Shown: piece by piece, positions 22,371 to 36,844 of the stretch
Layout: every line of letters begins with the position of its first letter
How positions within the stretch are numbered: position 1 is the stretch's first letter
Assembly (NCBI GenBank): GCA_037577475.1
Contig: CM075195.1
Span: 26,867,399 to 26,931,398, forward strand
Origin: Chaunax sp. Z400
Lineage: Eukaryota; Chordata; Actinopteri; Lophiiformes; Chaunacidae
DNA length: 64,000 nucleotides
Reading direction: 5' to 3'
The notes under the pieces: model-generated
Databases searched by the model: none
What the model saw: the letters and a program-made list of their open reading frames with translations, nothing else
What the model was told of the DNA's origin: nothing
Program-made: the position numbers and the translations under genes

Positions 22371-24639
22371 CAAAACACCCTATCATATGTGTTGATCAAT
22401 GATGATGGGTCCAAGCTGCACCACCTGTTGTTTCAAGTAACCATAGGAAACTTAGATTCAGTATTTTCCACTAAATCAATGAGTAGAGTTCGATATAAAC
22501 AGGATTTTGCATCTTCAAGCTCACTGTTGATCTGACTAGTTTCCAGTTTGTTAGCAACACGTTCATTAAACATCACTGGGGTTTAAGCTAAACAACATAA
22601 TAACAAAGCAAACAACATGCCAGTGTGTCTAAAAATAAGAATGAGAGTTATTGGTTTATGAGAAAATATAAACAACAGCAGGTCATCTAGAACATGCACA
22701 TGCTCTGAAAACTGAAAGCAGTTAACAGATGGGCGATATGTGTCAAAACCTCCTTCACACCATCTCGTCTCATAATGGTCCTCCTGGATGTCACTTCAAA
22801 AACCCTTACAAACCAACTGTACATGTTTATGCACTGGTGAATAGACAATATTCTTTTGTAAATATTCTTTTGATGTAAGAAATCATAGCACATAAAAAAG
22901 AAGGATCACTTCTATTATGGCTCTTGTAACATAATAATACCATTAATAATTCAAGAGTTCATTACTTATTAGTTTTCTCTCTGGATATGGTAGTTTTACC
23001 ACATTCATATCCTTTCCCATCATTCATATTACATCACTGCGTCTTCTTTTGGTTAGAGTGAGTAAAGGATGAGACACGCTGGTCATGTTCCTCCAGCAGC
23101 ATCACCTGAGGCAGACACAGTGAGACACTATAACACGCTGAAGGCAGCACCAAGGATGGCAATAACTCTATCATGGTTATGACACATTTTGTGACACTGC
23201 TTGAACCCAGTGTCCGGTGCTGTGTGGTGTAAAGCAGGGAATGTGACACCTGATAAATGATGAGACAGAGAGACAATCAGTCTGTCAGGGATGCTATCTT
23301 GTCAACACTGATGTCACACTTCCTCCCCTTAACGGATGAGTTTACTGTATCACCAACATACTGGTGGAAGAATCCTCAGCTGTCCGCCCATAACCTCCTG
23401 ATAGAGCAGGACGCTGTTCTGCTTTTCAATAAGACTATCAATGAACAGTTAACCTTTTACACAGTTATAACGTTATACGTGTAAGAGATTAGCTTATTGT
23501 CGAACTGTAGAACTGCAGAATTGTTTCATGGGCCTCTGCTTATTGATTCTATATTATCAATCACTGTTTGAAATGTTGTATTTAATACGTATTCTGTTAT
23601 ATGGGTCTTCATTTGTCTTTTCAATCTGACTTTATTCTCCGTTTCCTGTTCCTTTGGTGAACACCTTACTCATTTCCACCTTCAGGTAATCATTGACAGC
23701 CTCTCCAAAAATAGCAGTCAGCACTTAACTCTCGCCTCCGCTGGTCTGTATGAAATGTTTGAAACATTACAGGCTGAGGTTGTATCTGAAACACTTGTTA
23801 AACTGGTTAAATCATTTTCCTGTAACCATTTATTTGTTGTAGGAAGAGGCGAACAGAGGAATGTTAATGAGGCTGGTGACGAGCTCAAACTCAGGTAAGT
23901 GACAGGATTCTGGCGTATGCCCTGTACTGCAGCATGTCTTCCTCTCTCCCTGTCTGTCTCTTCACTTCTTTTTAATATGAATCCATCTATCCTTTTATCC
24001 CTTTGAGGGTTAGGGTTATGAAACCTCTCAGCCAGCATTCAGGCTGCCACAGTGCCGACACACAAATGGGCAAACACACTCCTACTCACAGTCACACCCG
24101 TTTACACAATAAACATTTTTGAAAATGCAAACCTTTGAAAGATCCAAAAGCTCCAGAATATAATCTTTTGAAAATGCCACTGTACCCTCACCATATAGAC
24201 GGACAAAACACAACTCCTCTGAAAACGATGACAACACAGCCCCGCTTCATGCATGCCTATTATGTTTCCAGCCTGATTCATGCATGCGGACAGAACAACA
24301 AAAACAAAAACAATGTCAGAGTGTTTGGTTTTGTGCTGCAGACTCTGTTGAGTTTATTATCGCTCCTCCAGTGTAGATTTGCTGAACCACTATTGTGATC
24401 TTATTCTGTGGTGCTGATTTTGAAAGGGTACACCACCATGCATACTACAGCATTTTCAACCATTTTTGCAGATCTAAGTGTACAGGGATCAAATTTTGAA
24501 AACATTGCTGTGTTTTTTTAAATGCAAAGGAAAAGAAATTTCCATTTTCAGCCTCAGAGTTTTCACTTCACCTGTGGAAGGAAACCTGCTGACATACAGA
24601 AAGCAGTCCCAGCGCTGAACACAGTGAGACATGAAATAA

Positions 24640-24960
24640 GATTCAAGATTCAATTTATTTATGATTATACAACAAATATCAACACCAAAGGGATAGCTTG
24701 AGTCCCTCTGTGTGTATCACAATAAACAAAGTTATATAAGTGGATGATTAAATGATAGATCATTTAAATAGAACCATCTTTAATGGTGGAGTGTGGGGGA
24801 TGACAGTCTGAAGAAAGAAGCTGCTCTGTAGTCTGGTTGGATGTCAGTGGATACCCCTGTATCCCTTCCCAGACTACATCAGGGTGAGCAGGCTGTGGCC
24901 AGGCGGGGTGTCGTGTTTTACTATCCTCTATGCAGATACCTCACTTCACCGAAGTCACTG
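24640..24960 (+). repeat. Interspersed repeat with AAGAAGCTGCTCTGTAGTCT block
   Basis: Starts with ATTCAAGATTCAATTTATTTATG and contains GAAGAAAGAAGCTGCTCTG followed by GGGTGAGCAGGCTGTGGCC. This arrangement is common in fish genomes as an untranslated interspersed repeat. Confidence 0.5.
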
Positions 24961-25834
24961 ATGCTCGGTAGATCCGAACCAGTGATGTCCTGGTTGATTG
25001 CACCACCTGCAGAGCCCTCCTGCCCTCGGCTGTGCAGCAAACTTTCAAGTATCCAGTCAAGATGTTTTCCATATGCTGATATGGTAAAGTCTTCAAGAAC
25101 TTTGCATTAGAATGTCTTTCTTTTCTTTCTTCTGTCTTTTACCGAGGTGGAGGAATCTAAAACTGTTCAGCTGTTAAACCTCAGCTCCTCTGATGTATAA
25201 AGGGGCGTGTCTTTGCTTTCTTTTACCTAAAATCAACTATCAGCTCATTGATTTTGCTGAAGGTTGAGCAGTAGGTTGTTCTCTGTGCTTCACTCTGAAC
25301 ACTGTCGATTGCCTCCTGACATTGAAATTCATCATTATTTGAAATTTGGCCATTAATGGTGAAACTTTACTATAGTGCTCTGGATGAGGATTTTATATTA
25401 TAAAATATGGCAAAATGGATTTAAGGCTATACCTCTGCAAAGGTTTCTTCTGGCTAATGCATGGTCCCAGGAAAATGACATGGAAGAAGTATAACTCAGG
25501 ATCACTGAGACTATGTTTTCACATCTTCACACAGACCTGACCTTGTTTTTTCTTTTCTTTTTCTTTTTTTTCTTTTTTTATCAGAGTAGGGCCTGAGGTT
25601 ATAAACAGTAGATAAACTTATTTTACAAAGTCTATAAGTTCTTGAACTGCATACAAAGAATAGGCATTTTCTTCCTGGTTGTCCATCAGTGATGAGAAAT
25701 GATCTACCATTTATGTTTGATTAGCATGATTTTAAATGCAGATAGATGACTGACGGGTGTCAAATATGTGCTGACAAACTGCTACTATCAGTTTGCTTAG
25801 AAGTGTCTTAACTGAGGTGCATGCAATTCTCGGC

Positions 25835-25960
25835 AGGCATGCAGAACTCAGCATAACACCGTCACAGAGGTGGAACGAAACAGACGCCCATCATGCAGTC
25901 ATTGTGTTTATTCAGAACATCAGGGCAGAATAAAGGAGCACCAGCCCCGCCTTGAACAGT
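25835..25960 (+). repeat. Dispersed MITE-like repeat, copy 1
   Basis: GTCACAGAGGTGGAAC, GACGCCC, TCAGGGCAGAATAAAGG. The same block order is at 55985-56115. Confidence 0.55.
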
Positions 25961-26559
25961 ACTGTGGTGCTACCTCAGCCCACCTTGCTCATGACTGAAG
26001 CTGCAGCCGAACACCATTTTAACCTTCATGGCGCCCATCAGCCTGTCTATTCCTGTCCTAGACTGATCCCAGACTCCCACGCCATTACATCATGCCTCCA
26101 CCTTCCCGCCGGCTGTGGAAAGACCAGTATATAAATGTGACCCCTCTAGTGGCACCTTTACACAGATAAGGCTATTTTCACACAACAAGGATGGTGTCGC
26201 ATATATTTAGCATTAGTTCATGTTATTTTTAACCCAGTCACCTAAATAAACAAAGGAAGTACTTTTTTTTCAGTCACCATTGCTCTTTGTTACCGTTCAT
26301 TTCAATTAGATGTTTATTTTCTTTTATCAGACAGTGTAATATATAGGATGATAAATAATGACACTTACAATGACAGCGCTGTCTCTGTTGTACCCTCTAA
26401 CTCTGTCTCTGTCTGTTACATGATGGTGCCTGTAGTCCAGTGCACTGGGAATATAAGATCCCTTTTAATAATTTCACATTTTCCTTTTTGAAATTTGATT
26501 TGTTTGAGCCGTGAAGCTGAACTTTAATACAAAAATGACAACAACAGTTTAGCTGAAGC

Positions 26560-26655
26560 CTATCACAGCTGACTTCGGATGGAATTTGAATTTGAACCCA
26601 GGACCTTGTTGCTGTGAGGCAATAGCGCTACCCACTGCACCACCGTGCCGCCCAT
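26560..26655 (-). repeat. tRNA-like interspersed repeat, minus-strand copy
   Basis: On the minus strand: GGGCGGCACGGTGGTGCAGT, TAGCGCTATTGCCTCACAGC and AGGTCCTGGGTTC. Same family as 6970-7090. Confidence 0.75.
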
Positions 26656-29600
26656 TCAAAGGATATATATAATATAAATCGGTAAAAGTAGTGATGGAGG
26701 TGTTGAAAGTGCATTTAATACTCATATGAACTAGAGGGGCACCCGTAGAGTGCACACGTCCACCAGCGATGCATTATACCCTGCAAACACAAAAGGGCTA
26801 CTCTGCTAAAATTGCAAGGTTTTCTTTCCCCAAATAAAAACATATCTGATCTGAATCCATGATCAGACAACAGATAACACAGGATTATGATGTCATAACA
26901 TTTTATTTCTTATACAAATTTATACAGGTACAAATAAACAACAGTATTATGAAAGGAAGACACAATATGAAAATAATGAAGACAGAGTGACAAACAAGAT
27001 ACATATGAGTTAGTATTACGCAGTTTGAAAATGCAAATATGTTACTAAAATCTAACATCAACAAACTATTCAGTGAGTGGTGGTTTTCTTGTCCCATATA
27101 AAGTCAAAAAACACAGTGGTGCTTCTGAACCATGAGACTTTATCAACAATGGTAACAAAGCTGTGTTGGTCAGCAGAGAAACCAAAGAATAATGAATACA
27201 TCTCTTATTTATACAACTCTGAACATTACTATTATCTCTCTTTAAACAAACATCCAGTGAATTTTGGACACATGTCACAGTGATTTTTAATGTTCTCCTT
27301 CTCTAACCATCATTGGTGCCAATTGGTTCCTGTATGTAAAAGTATAAACAGACTGACAAACAAACATAACCTCCAAGGTGATAAAAAAAAATTGATTCAT
27401 CCAACAGTGAAATTGTGTTTATTATAATGAAAAAATTGTTTTTCTTTTCACAGTTCTTTTACAATGACAGATAGGCAGAGCCAGTTATGTGATTGGTTGT
27501 TGATCTTGTCCTTTTTCTTTCACATTTTCATGGTTATTATATCTCCTGTATGTATCATCCATGATCATTTATTTCTATATGTCAATATTTTTATGTGTGT
27601 ATTGTATTTTTTCCTTTTTTTTATTTATGAACACTCTGCGTCTCCATAGTTGGGCCTCCAAAAGTGTCTATCTATGGAGGTTCCAAAGCATCAGGGCCTT
27701 TGAATAAAAATGTAAATGACAGCATGAAGAAGGCAATTGTATAATACATACATTTATGTTTCCTTTTGATAAACTCAGTTTTTGTTTTGAAAAACATGAA
27801 AAACAGTGATTTATGAACATGGAAGCTACTTAGTGTGAAAAAAGTCAACTTTAGACAAGACAATGATCACTTAAACTCACTCACTCAGAAAGAAACAAAA
27901 CCAAAATATGTTAGTGTTTAATTCTACATAGATGGCATACAGTAGTTCACACACAACTGCAGAGAGCTGGTTACAATGTCATTAAAACCTCTTTAGTGCC
28001 TTCCCCCAGAGTGTGCTGACCTCCCACTGCTTTATGACATATATCGATGGCTTTACCTCAGGCTACCAGACCCCCACAGTCACTAATGCCGTGGCAACAT
28101 CACACAAAGAACAGGAAATAACCCGGTGTCTACAGGAATAGTCAGGCTGAGCGTAGTAACAACCACCCTACATTTATAAAGGTGAAACAACAATCTGAAG
28201 TCAACAAGCACAACAACAGCTCCGACAGTCCACCTGTTAATAATAATTATCAACTCATTAGACCAGTTTAAACAGCACATGGGATCTCTTCATCATTTCC
28301 CATCAATCCTAATACTGTGTAACAAAAAGTGCCAAAATACCTGTGGACAAACATGTCGGTGACAGAGCCATGGCACACCTTTACAACGGACCTGGCTCTT
28401 GGGCTTTATAATGGTTAATGATGATGTTCTGTAAGGGAGCAAATGAAAGAAAGACCAAAACCAGAACCAAATCAGCCATAGCAGTGTCCTCAGCGACACC
28501 TATAACCAGACAAAATGAGTTTCTGTCCACTGGTCTGTGCTACAGCAAATGAAGCTGAAGCATAAGTTCAGTCAGGAAGGCTAAACCTGTGCACACCTGG
28601 GCTATACTTTCTTTATCATGCTGTTCTGTTATTCACACCTCTCACGCATGCTCAATCTTATTTTCCTGCTGTCACAGTCCGGGGCGTCAATTGTTATCCG
28701 CTGTTCTCATCTATCCAATAGCACAGCGACACACCTTCATTGTCAGCCCATCATCTTGCTGCTGTCGTTCCTCTAGTTATTTCATGCAACCGTTTTGTGC
28801 ACCCTCCACCTCCCATCACCACCCAGTCTTCAAAGATTCACCAACTTCAACTTGAATGTTTTACTCACATTCTGTTTGGTCAGAGTCAACGACCTCCTCA
28901 CTGAGTCTGTCCTAGAAGATAGAGCGACAGTTGAGCAACGAGCTGATACCTGGACAAATATTACAGACTGCTCTAAGTTTGAACATTTTTGGAAACATAT
29001 GGGCTAATGGAAGTAAAGAACATGCATGATTCACCGAGCTTCTGTCTGCTCTCCTTCTCGACACATTCATGTCTCATTAATGCTCGTTACTAAATTTAGA
29101 GGTCTTCTCTCGTTCTGCAGGTTCCCATGAACCATGTTTGGACCTCCTGCTGTGATTCTGGATGCCCACCGCTGCTGCTTTTATTATTGTTGTCGTTTTT
29201 GTTGTTGTCGTTGGTGGTGTATACAGTTATAGTAGTTATTGTACATATTATTTCCAATATGTCTATTATTAGTTGTCCAGGATAGATGGTCTGCCATCTG
29301 GTTTGAATGTTTCTCTTCAGTTTTCCCTCACCACTGTCACCAATTGCTCATTCATGGGCAAATGTTGGGTCTCACTTTTGTTAAGATTTGGTCCAAATTA
29401 AAATATTGACTAGACCTGACTGGACATGTGTCATGAATACTTCTTCATTCTTTGTTACAAACAAAACGGCTCTCGGTGAGGTATGATGATTTGAGTTGTA
29501 GATAGATCTCCTGCCTCCATAGAACAAATGCATTAGAAGAAGTGGCTGTATTGATTCCAATGAACAGCAACACCCGATCAGTATCAGTGTAAATACATAT

Positions 29601-30316
29601 TGTTACCTATCTTTTTTGTTACATCTCAGTCCTTGTACAGATTAAAACATAGATACACCATATTGATCAGTGAGCTTCAGACGTGTATTTAGTTATATTT
29701 GGACTGTCTACCTCTTTCCCTCTGCTCCCTCAACACATATGAGTTTTAAATGAAAGAAAACAGACTTAAAGCCCCTCTAACTACAGCAAACTCTGCGTTA
29801 GGTGTGTATGAATATGTAGCAGTGAGTGAACTGTGAGCTACATGGTCCATTGTGGCTTTTACTCCCCACCAATTAGGGAGAGGATGTTTCAGCCTTGTTC
29901 AGGCCTGATGGACTCTGTCATCATAGGTTGAGACTAGATATGGAAATACATACAATCAATATATCAGTTATGATTTACTCATGCAAAGTTTGATGCATAT
30001 GATGCAAACATGATTCAAGGCTACTGTGTGTTCAGAACAGAAACTCCACAGCAGTGTGTTGTGTGTGAACTGTGAGCTACATGGTCTGTGTCTACAGACA
30101 TATTTATTAAAAGAAACTGTTAGGATTAAAACAGAATCCTCCATTACATGCAAGTGAGATAAAAATGAGGCTGAAACACCTCTTGCTTCTTGTTTCCAAT
30201 ATGACCAGGTTAAAAGATCATTATTATTATTAGGGTGGGATTGGACCACATTTTCTTGTCTCTGTTTAACAAACAGTTTCTGGTCACTATAAGTCTTACC
30301 TCTATCCATAGAGTGC

Positions 30317-30440
30317 TGAGATGAGATGAGATGAAATGAGATGAGATGAGATGAGATGAGATACGATACGATACGATACGATACGATACGATACGATACG
30401 ATACGATACGATACGATACGATACGATAAGATAAGATAAG
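30317..30440. repeat. Mixed pentamer array (ATGAG)n(ATACG)n(ATAAG)n
   Basis: Three successive blocks of related pentamers: about 9 ATGAG-type, 13 ATACG and 3 ATAAG units. The ATACG block keeps one CpG per unit. Confidence 0.97.
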
Positions 30441-32884
30441 AGTAGGACTCCGTCCAACTACAATTTCACAGAGGATACAACAAGTAGGCATGCAGTGAAT
30501 TCACTGAAACCAATATCACACAATACACGCTCCATACATCACATTCACACATATCTACACAAGCACAAGTACTTCAGTGTTGAGTTTAAATAATGTACAG
30601 TTTAGCAGAGTTATTGCACAAGTAATAGACTATTGCACAGATAACATTGCATGATCCATTTATTAGATGAATTACAGTAGGAAATGGAGACGTAAGAGGT
30701 TTCAGCAGTCTGAAGTTTTAAATACATTTTTATACAGAGTGACGGCTGTGGATTTTATCCCTCCCATCCTTACAGGAGAGGGTCTTATGGAAGGATTACC
30801 ACAGTCTAAATACATACATATAGGCATATGAGTATTTTCTTATCAGTACTGTAATAGATGCTGATCAGGGAACCTACAGGACATAAGTGTATTGCAGCCT
30901 TGAATATACTTGAGTTAGCATGACACAGAGCTGAACCAACAACATGATGCAGAGGTGGATGCTGCAGCCAGTGAGGAACACCAGCTGACTGATGGCTGCT
31001 GGTGTTTAAATGAGCAGAAACTAAATGGCTGCCAAATGCCTTCCTTCTCCCCACCACCAGAGCACAGCCAGAACTCCTGGAAGAAACAAAGTGATTGATT
31101 AATATAGTTAAAGTATAGCTAATATAGTACATGATATTTCTCACTTGGCGTCATTAAAAGGATGATACCACCAAAGAAGGAAAGTGAGCGAACTGAGGAG
31201 AAGGAAGAGCGGCGGAGGAGGGCAGAGAGCGTGTTCTCCCTAATCACTTTGGCCCTGCAGTCATCACGCTGTCCCCCCTTGTGACAGTTTTATTATCGGA
31301 GCTGGTATGCAACACAAGAGTAATTTCCCCTAATGATCTCAGCTGCCTTCCACACCTCAGGACAAGTGAGTGTGGCTGACATGGGTGGAGAGAGAGGGGG
31401 AGGGGAGGACATGGGAGGAAGATGATAAATATAGGAAGGAAGGAGCAGAAGAAGGAAGAACCAGTTGGAAATGAACCAGATGTATTATTATTATTATTGT
31501 TATTATTATTATTATTGTTATTATTATTAAATGACTCTCACAGGTAAAGCTGGTGAAAGAAACCAACACTTCAGTATCAGCTGCTTAACTGAATGCTTTT
31601 CACTGTGTTTATTCTGTTTGTGCAAAGCATCATCTACCACTGTACTACTGCTAATTAAAGACTAATTTCATGACGTTTATTATGTGACCTTTTACTATGA
31701 GCTGAGAGGAGCAGGTTATTACAATGTTCATTATTAGAAGGTATGTCAGCTCGGTTAAGGTTAAAATACCCTCTGCTCTGTTAAATCAAACACCATTCAA
31801 AAAGCAGATGTTTTATGGTAGCACCACATTTTTTCACAGTAAAAACTTTTGATACACCATCACGCAGATCTACAGGATCAGTCTCAGACGTAACAGTCAT
31901 GTCCCACGGTTTACTTTTCAATTAAATCATTGCTTTTGTTTTTTTTTGTTTTTTTTCTATGATGTGCAAATAGCAACACAGATTTTAGACTGGTGTCACC
32001 AGTGTTATTTTGTTTTTTATATCAATTGTTTTCATCCAAAAGGGGACGTGATCATGATGTATGACTGATCTGTAACAGTTCAGTCCACTGATCAGGATAC
32101 ATAGACGAACAAATCCTTCAAAAAGTGATGAGTTTGTGTGTGAATTGTTTAAAAAGCAGAGCTGGCCTCTTTAAAATCCACGTTTTGAATGATATAGTTT
32201 ATTTTGAAAATAAATGATCTATGGGGGACAACTTCATGTTTTCCAGAGGTTGGATCATTGGCCATGGTGCTTGGATAGTTGTGTGACACCTGCAGTGAAC
32301 AAAGCCAAATTTAAGGTCTGACAAGGTTAATACTGATTTAGGATAAAAATGGATGCAGCAGAATCAGATATTCTTTTTTTCTTCATTTGTCAAAACATCC
32401 CTAAATGACCCACAACGCAACTCCATCACTGAGTTGGATAGGAAATATGGATGTGTGTTGCCAGTAAGGGCTCATGTAGCCTGGAGCGTCTGACTCCCTG
32501 TAGCCTGCAGCAGAGATGAGGAGGAGCTTCAGACGTCTGGTGGGCTCACGTCTTTCTAAATCCACGGCAACAGAAGTCTTTAGCCCCAACAAACGCTGAC
32601 TCATGTGACATCACTCGAGGTCATTTAGCAGACTTCACACAACTCCCTCTGGAGACTCCCCAACACCTGGAAACACACAGTCAAGTGTGAAGTTAGTCAA
32701 AAACATCTGCTAGCAGCCAACGAATAACTCATCAGCTTTTCATTCAGATCCAGAAATGTTATGACTAATGTTTTAAAATAATGACAAAATAATGACATTT
32801 TTAATGACAATGGATTTTATCATATGTCTATTACAAAGTGGCACAAAACTCAGTGAAGTGTCACTGCTAGTTTATGGCCTATTA

Positions 32885-33050
32885 CACTCACAGGGATGTG
32901 CGGGAGCACTCTTCTTCCTCCTCCTCCTCCTCAGTTAAATATCAGTGAATATCTGGCTCGCAGTCAAATAGAGTTGTTGATGAGACAGAAGACTGGGAGA
33001 CCAGGGGAGTTTAAATAGCAATGTGCCAGGTGTAGGCGTACCTGGCTTTC
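32885..33050 (+). repeat. Dispersed repeat, copy 2 (CCT-tract family)
   Basis: CACAGGGATGTGC, CTTCCTCC tract, CAGTTAAATATCAGTG, CAGTCAAATAG, GACAGAAGACTGGGAG. Related to 4900-5040; family not recognised. Confidence 0.65.
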
Positions 33051-36000
33051 ACAGGATGACACTCTGAGGCGATACTGCTAACCACTACACAACCACTACC
33101 TTATCATGACATCATTTCAGTCTGTCTACCAATGCAGTGAAATAAGGCCATACATCTGAGAGCATAATTATTTTAAGCACAATATGCTATTACAAAATAG
33201 CACATTGTGCAAGATGACAACTTTGACAGCAAAGAGCCTAGATATTTATTCCAAGGTGAATTAATGAAGAGGATAAAAATGCTTGAAATAATAAATTCTG
33301 ACTTAAAGAAAGTAGTTTTTTCTTGTCAGTGTTGATCAAACATCTCTAAAATTCTGGGAATTCTGGTTTCAAGTATTAAAGTTACTCAGAATGAGGAAAA
33401 AGTATTAAATATTAATGTTGTTAATTGTTATAAGATTATAATATTTGTGTGTGGTGAGAATTATATTATCAGAAAAGATACGGACAGATGCCTTGATTTA
33501 AGATTTTTTATCTGACTTAGATCTTTGCAGTGTACATGTTCCTTAGACAAGAGCTGATGAAATACTTGCTTTATTACAGAATTAATTTCAATTAAATGAT
33601 TAAGGAAGAAAATAATCAGCAGAATCATCCACAATCAAAATAATCATTATTTGCTATCTATAGAAAATGGTGATGGCTATCAACTATCACAGTCAAATTT
33701 AATGCATGACTCACAATAATCTAATGACATCACATATAATAACAGGAGTCATTATGTTAAAACTAATAAAAGTCACATGACTCTATTTTTTATTATACTT
33801 ACACACTTTCACTTCACAGTGTGTTGCTGATTCTTTTACTTCATCCACTACTGCATATCCACTACTACTTGTCATTTAGTTTGTCATAAAGGACATGGTT
33901 CAATTAGCCCACAGGTCAAAAGTGATGTTTCTGACTGACTGGATTACATTGAGCTAAATGTCTTCCTGGCATTCAATCATCCAGGAGAGCCTCTCATAAA
34001 TATCATCATCTTTCATCATGATGTTTGAGTGTTTGGGGTCACTTAGGTGCAGGTGCAATATAAAGTGCCATAAATGTGTGTTTGTGGTATGTGCTGCTGT
34101 TGAGTAGATGAATCCTTTGGGTAAAAATAGGCTGGATTTAAAGTGACAGGCAAACATTATTATGGATGCAAAGAGCAGCTGTAGGTCCAATTATTTCTTA
34201 ATGCTAAAGATCATGAGTTAATTAGCTTGTTGCAAGCTCGTTTTCTCATAACGACTTCATTATTCCTTTATCTAGTGGAAACACAAGGCTGTTTTATTAA
34301 TATGGTGATAATAAAATGACACTTATTAATCCTTTGTTGCTTATTCATCTGTCAATTTTGTGACCTCTCAAAAAAAAGTCAGTCTTCTGTCAATTTAAGC
34401 ATCAATTAGGAAAAATTACCAATGCTAATTAGAACATCATTTTTGGACTTTTGGACACGACAGTTCTCAATTATCTAGTTAGCTTTTTTTTCATATCACA
34501 CATTTATCATGAAGCTCAACAACCATGACTCATTCTTAATATTTACAAACTTTAATCAGTAAGTCAAAGTAAAATTGTGGAAATTGAGTTACATGTAATT
34601 CTGTTAAATTCCAATTGTTAAAGTCTTGATGAACTAGTTATTCATTTTCATAACTTTATCATGTTTGTAGGCACGTTTGTAGGCAACATAAAGTTGTGTA
34701 TTGTTCCTGCTTTAACACTGATAAATAAAATGATTACTGTGACATTAAATTAAAATGTTATGCATGGTAATGGCGTGGTTTGGGAAAACCACATCAATGT
34801 CACTGTTAACACAGGAGGGTTTGTCTAATGTAATACTTGTAGCAATCATTACCATCCCACATGGTTCCTATGCAATGGACACGCTCACTACTTCACCTAC
34901 TTCAGATACTTGGCAATGGGAGATATTACTGGTCCACACAGGTCATCAAAGCCTTTGGCTCATCTATACGATAGAAAGCTAATGTTATGCTAGCAACATT
35001 CAAAGTCAACAACAATGAGTTGGCCTATGGTTGACTAACAGTATATTTTACAGTGTGTGTGTTCAACAAGACTGTCTAGCCAAAAATGATGAGCCATGTA
35101 TGTTGTCAGCCACAGCCTGAAGTAATTAGTTGAATAGCCAATGGGGCATGAGATCAGGTGATCTCTGATGTGATCATCTACATAGTATCAGAGATATTTC
35201 AGTGTTATAGAGATAGTCCACTCTCGACCCTCAGGGTTGTGTAGGGGAGACTAGTCCTAAATGAATGGGGGTCTATGAACCTGAAGCCCCAAAATGTAAG
35301 GTTTTTGGGGAAAATGCTTTCTGCTAACCTTCATCATGTTTTCAATATAATGTGTAGAGACAATACATATACTGTAAGTCCATTAGAATTTTTTGTGGCT
35401 TCAATTGTTGCGAAATACCTTTTTTTTTTTTTACATTCTTGTGACGCCATGCACCACAAGCTACTTCATGGCATTAATAGTCAGTGGAATATCTGTAGAT
35501 ATTCATTTGATTTAATTGAAAAAAACATCTGCAGACTCTGGGTGACTTCAAGGAAGGGTTTTGAGTCGCTATCAGCATTCGTTAACAGAATGCTAGCGTT
35601 TTGTGGGCAAATTTGCCTTCCTTGTAAGAAAAACAAAAGAACGTTAGTATTATTTCATTTAACTTCTGCACTACTGCTTTTAAGTTTAAAATCCCTTAGA
35701 ACTGTCCTTATTTTTTAAAGAAAAGCTCAATTTTTCAATTACAACAACATTAAGCTGTTCAAAAATACAGTCTAAACATTATCAATGAAGTAAATTACAA
35801 TTTCAGCAGGAAATGGCTGGTTTCTAATGGAATATCTACAAAACTGTACAGACGACCATTTTCAGCAACCATCTCTCTGGTGATCCAATAGCACATTGTG
35901 TTTGCTAATCCAGGTTTGTTGTGTTAAAAAGCTAATAAATCATTAGAATGCATGCAATCATGTCTGCACAGCTGAAAACTGTTGCACAGATTAGAGAAGC

Positions 36001-36074
36001 CATTAAATTGGCCTTCTTCGTGCTAGTTGAGCATCAGCATTTGTGGGTCTCAAAATACCCAGAAAAAAGACCTT

Positions 36075-36715
36075 TGTTCTGAAACTCATCTATTCTTGTT
36101 CTGAGAAATAAAAGCTATTCCATGCGACAAATTTCCCAAAAAAGTGAAGATCTCATAGTTGGATGTGTAGGCCTACTACTCCCTTCAGAGAAGAGCACAA
36201 ACAGGCTCTTACCAGAATAGAAAGAGAGGTGAGAGGCCCGGCACACAACTGAGCAAGAGGACAAGTACATCAGAGTCTCTAGTTTGTAAAACAGACACCT
36301 CACAGGTCCTCAGCCGGCAGCTTCATTAAACAGTACCAGCAAAACTCCAGTCTCCACGTCTACAACGAAGAGGCGACTCCAGGATGATGTCCTTCAAGGC
36401 AGAGTGGCAAAGATAGATCGGCCAACAAAAGGAAAAGATTGACATTAGACAGAGGAAGGCTGAAAAATAGTTTATGGGCAGACAAATCTAAGTTTGTGGT
36501 GTTTGGATCACAAAGAAGAGCACAGAACAAAGTGAGACACAGAACTGATGAAAAGATGCTGGACGAGTGCTTCACACCATCTGTCAAGCATGGTGGAGGA
36601 AATGTGAAGGTCTGGCGGTGCTGCGGAGATGGTAAACTGGGAGATTTGTACGGTCATAAAGGGATCTTGAATAAGGAAGGCTATTGGAGCCAAGGTTTGA
36701 ACGATGTCTTCAGAG
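36075..36715 (+). pseudogene. Tc1-like transposase remnant
   Basis: Fragments in shifting frames keep the order expected of a Tc1-like transposase: RNRHLTGPQPAASLNST, KTPVSTST.KRRLQD, then WADKSKFVVFGSQRR and SVKHGGGNVKVW. Stop codons and frameshifts separate them, and the C-terminal half with the last catalytic acidic residue is missing. It is dead. Confidence 0.85.
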
Positions 36716-36844
36716 GGCTAGTGTGTGTGTGTGTCTACTGCCAGGCCATGAATGACCATATCTACACGTATGAAGCTGAGAGTGACATCTGCAGGTCAAT
36801 GCCAAGAAGACCATGTTCACATCCAAAGCTGCTGGATGAAGACC

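Noticed and set aside
30210..30491. YRIVS-repeat protein
   Set aside because: Translation of the pentamer array on the minus strand; no gene context.
35275..35718. 147-codon plus-strand open frame
   Set aside because: No recognisable domain, AT-rich codons including a poly-T run, no start or splice context; likely chance.
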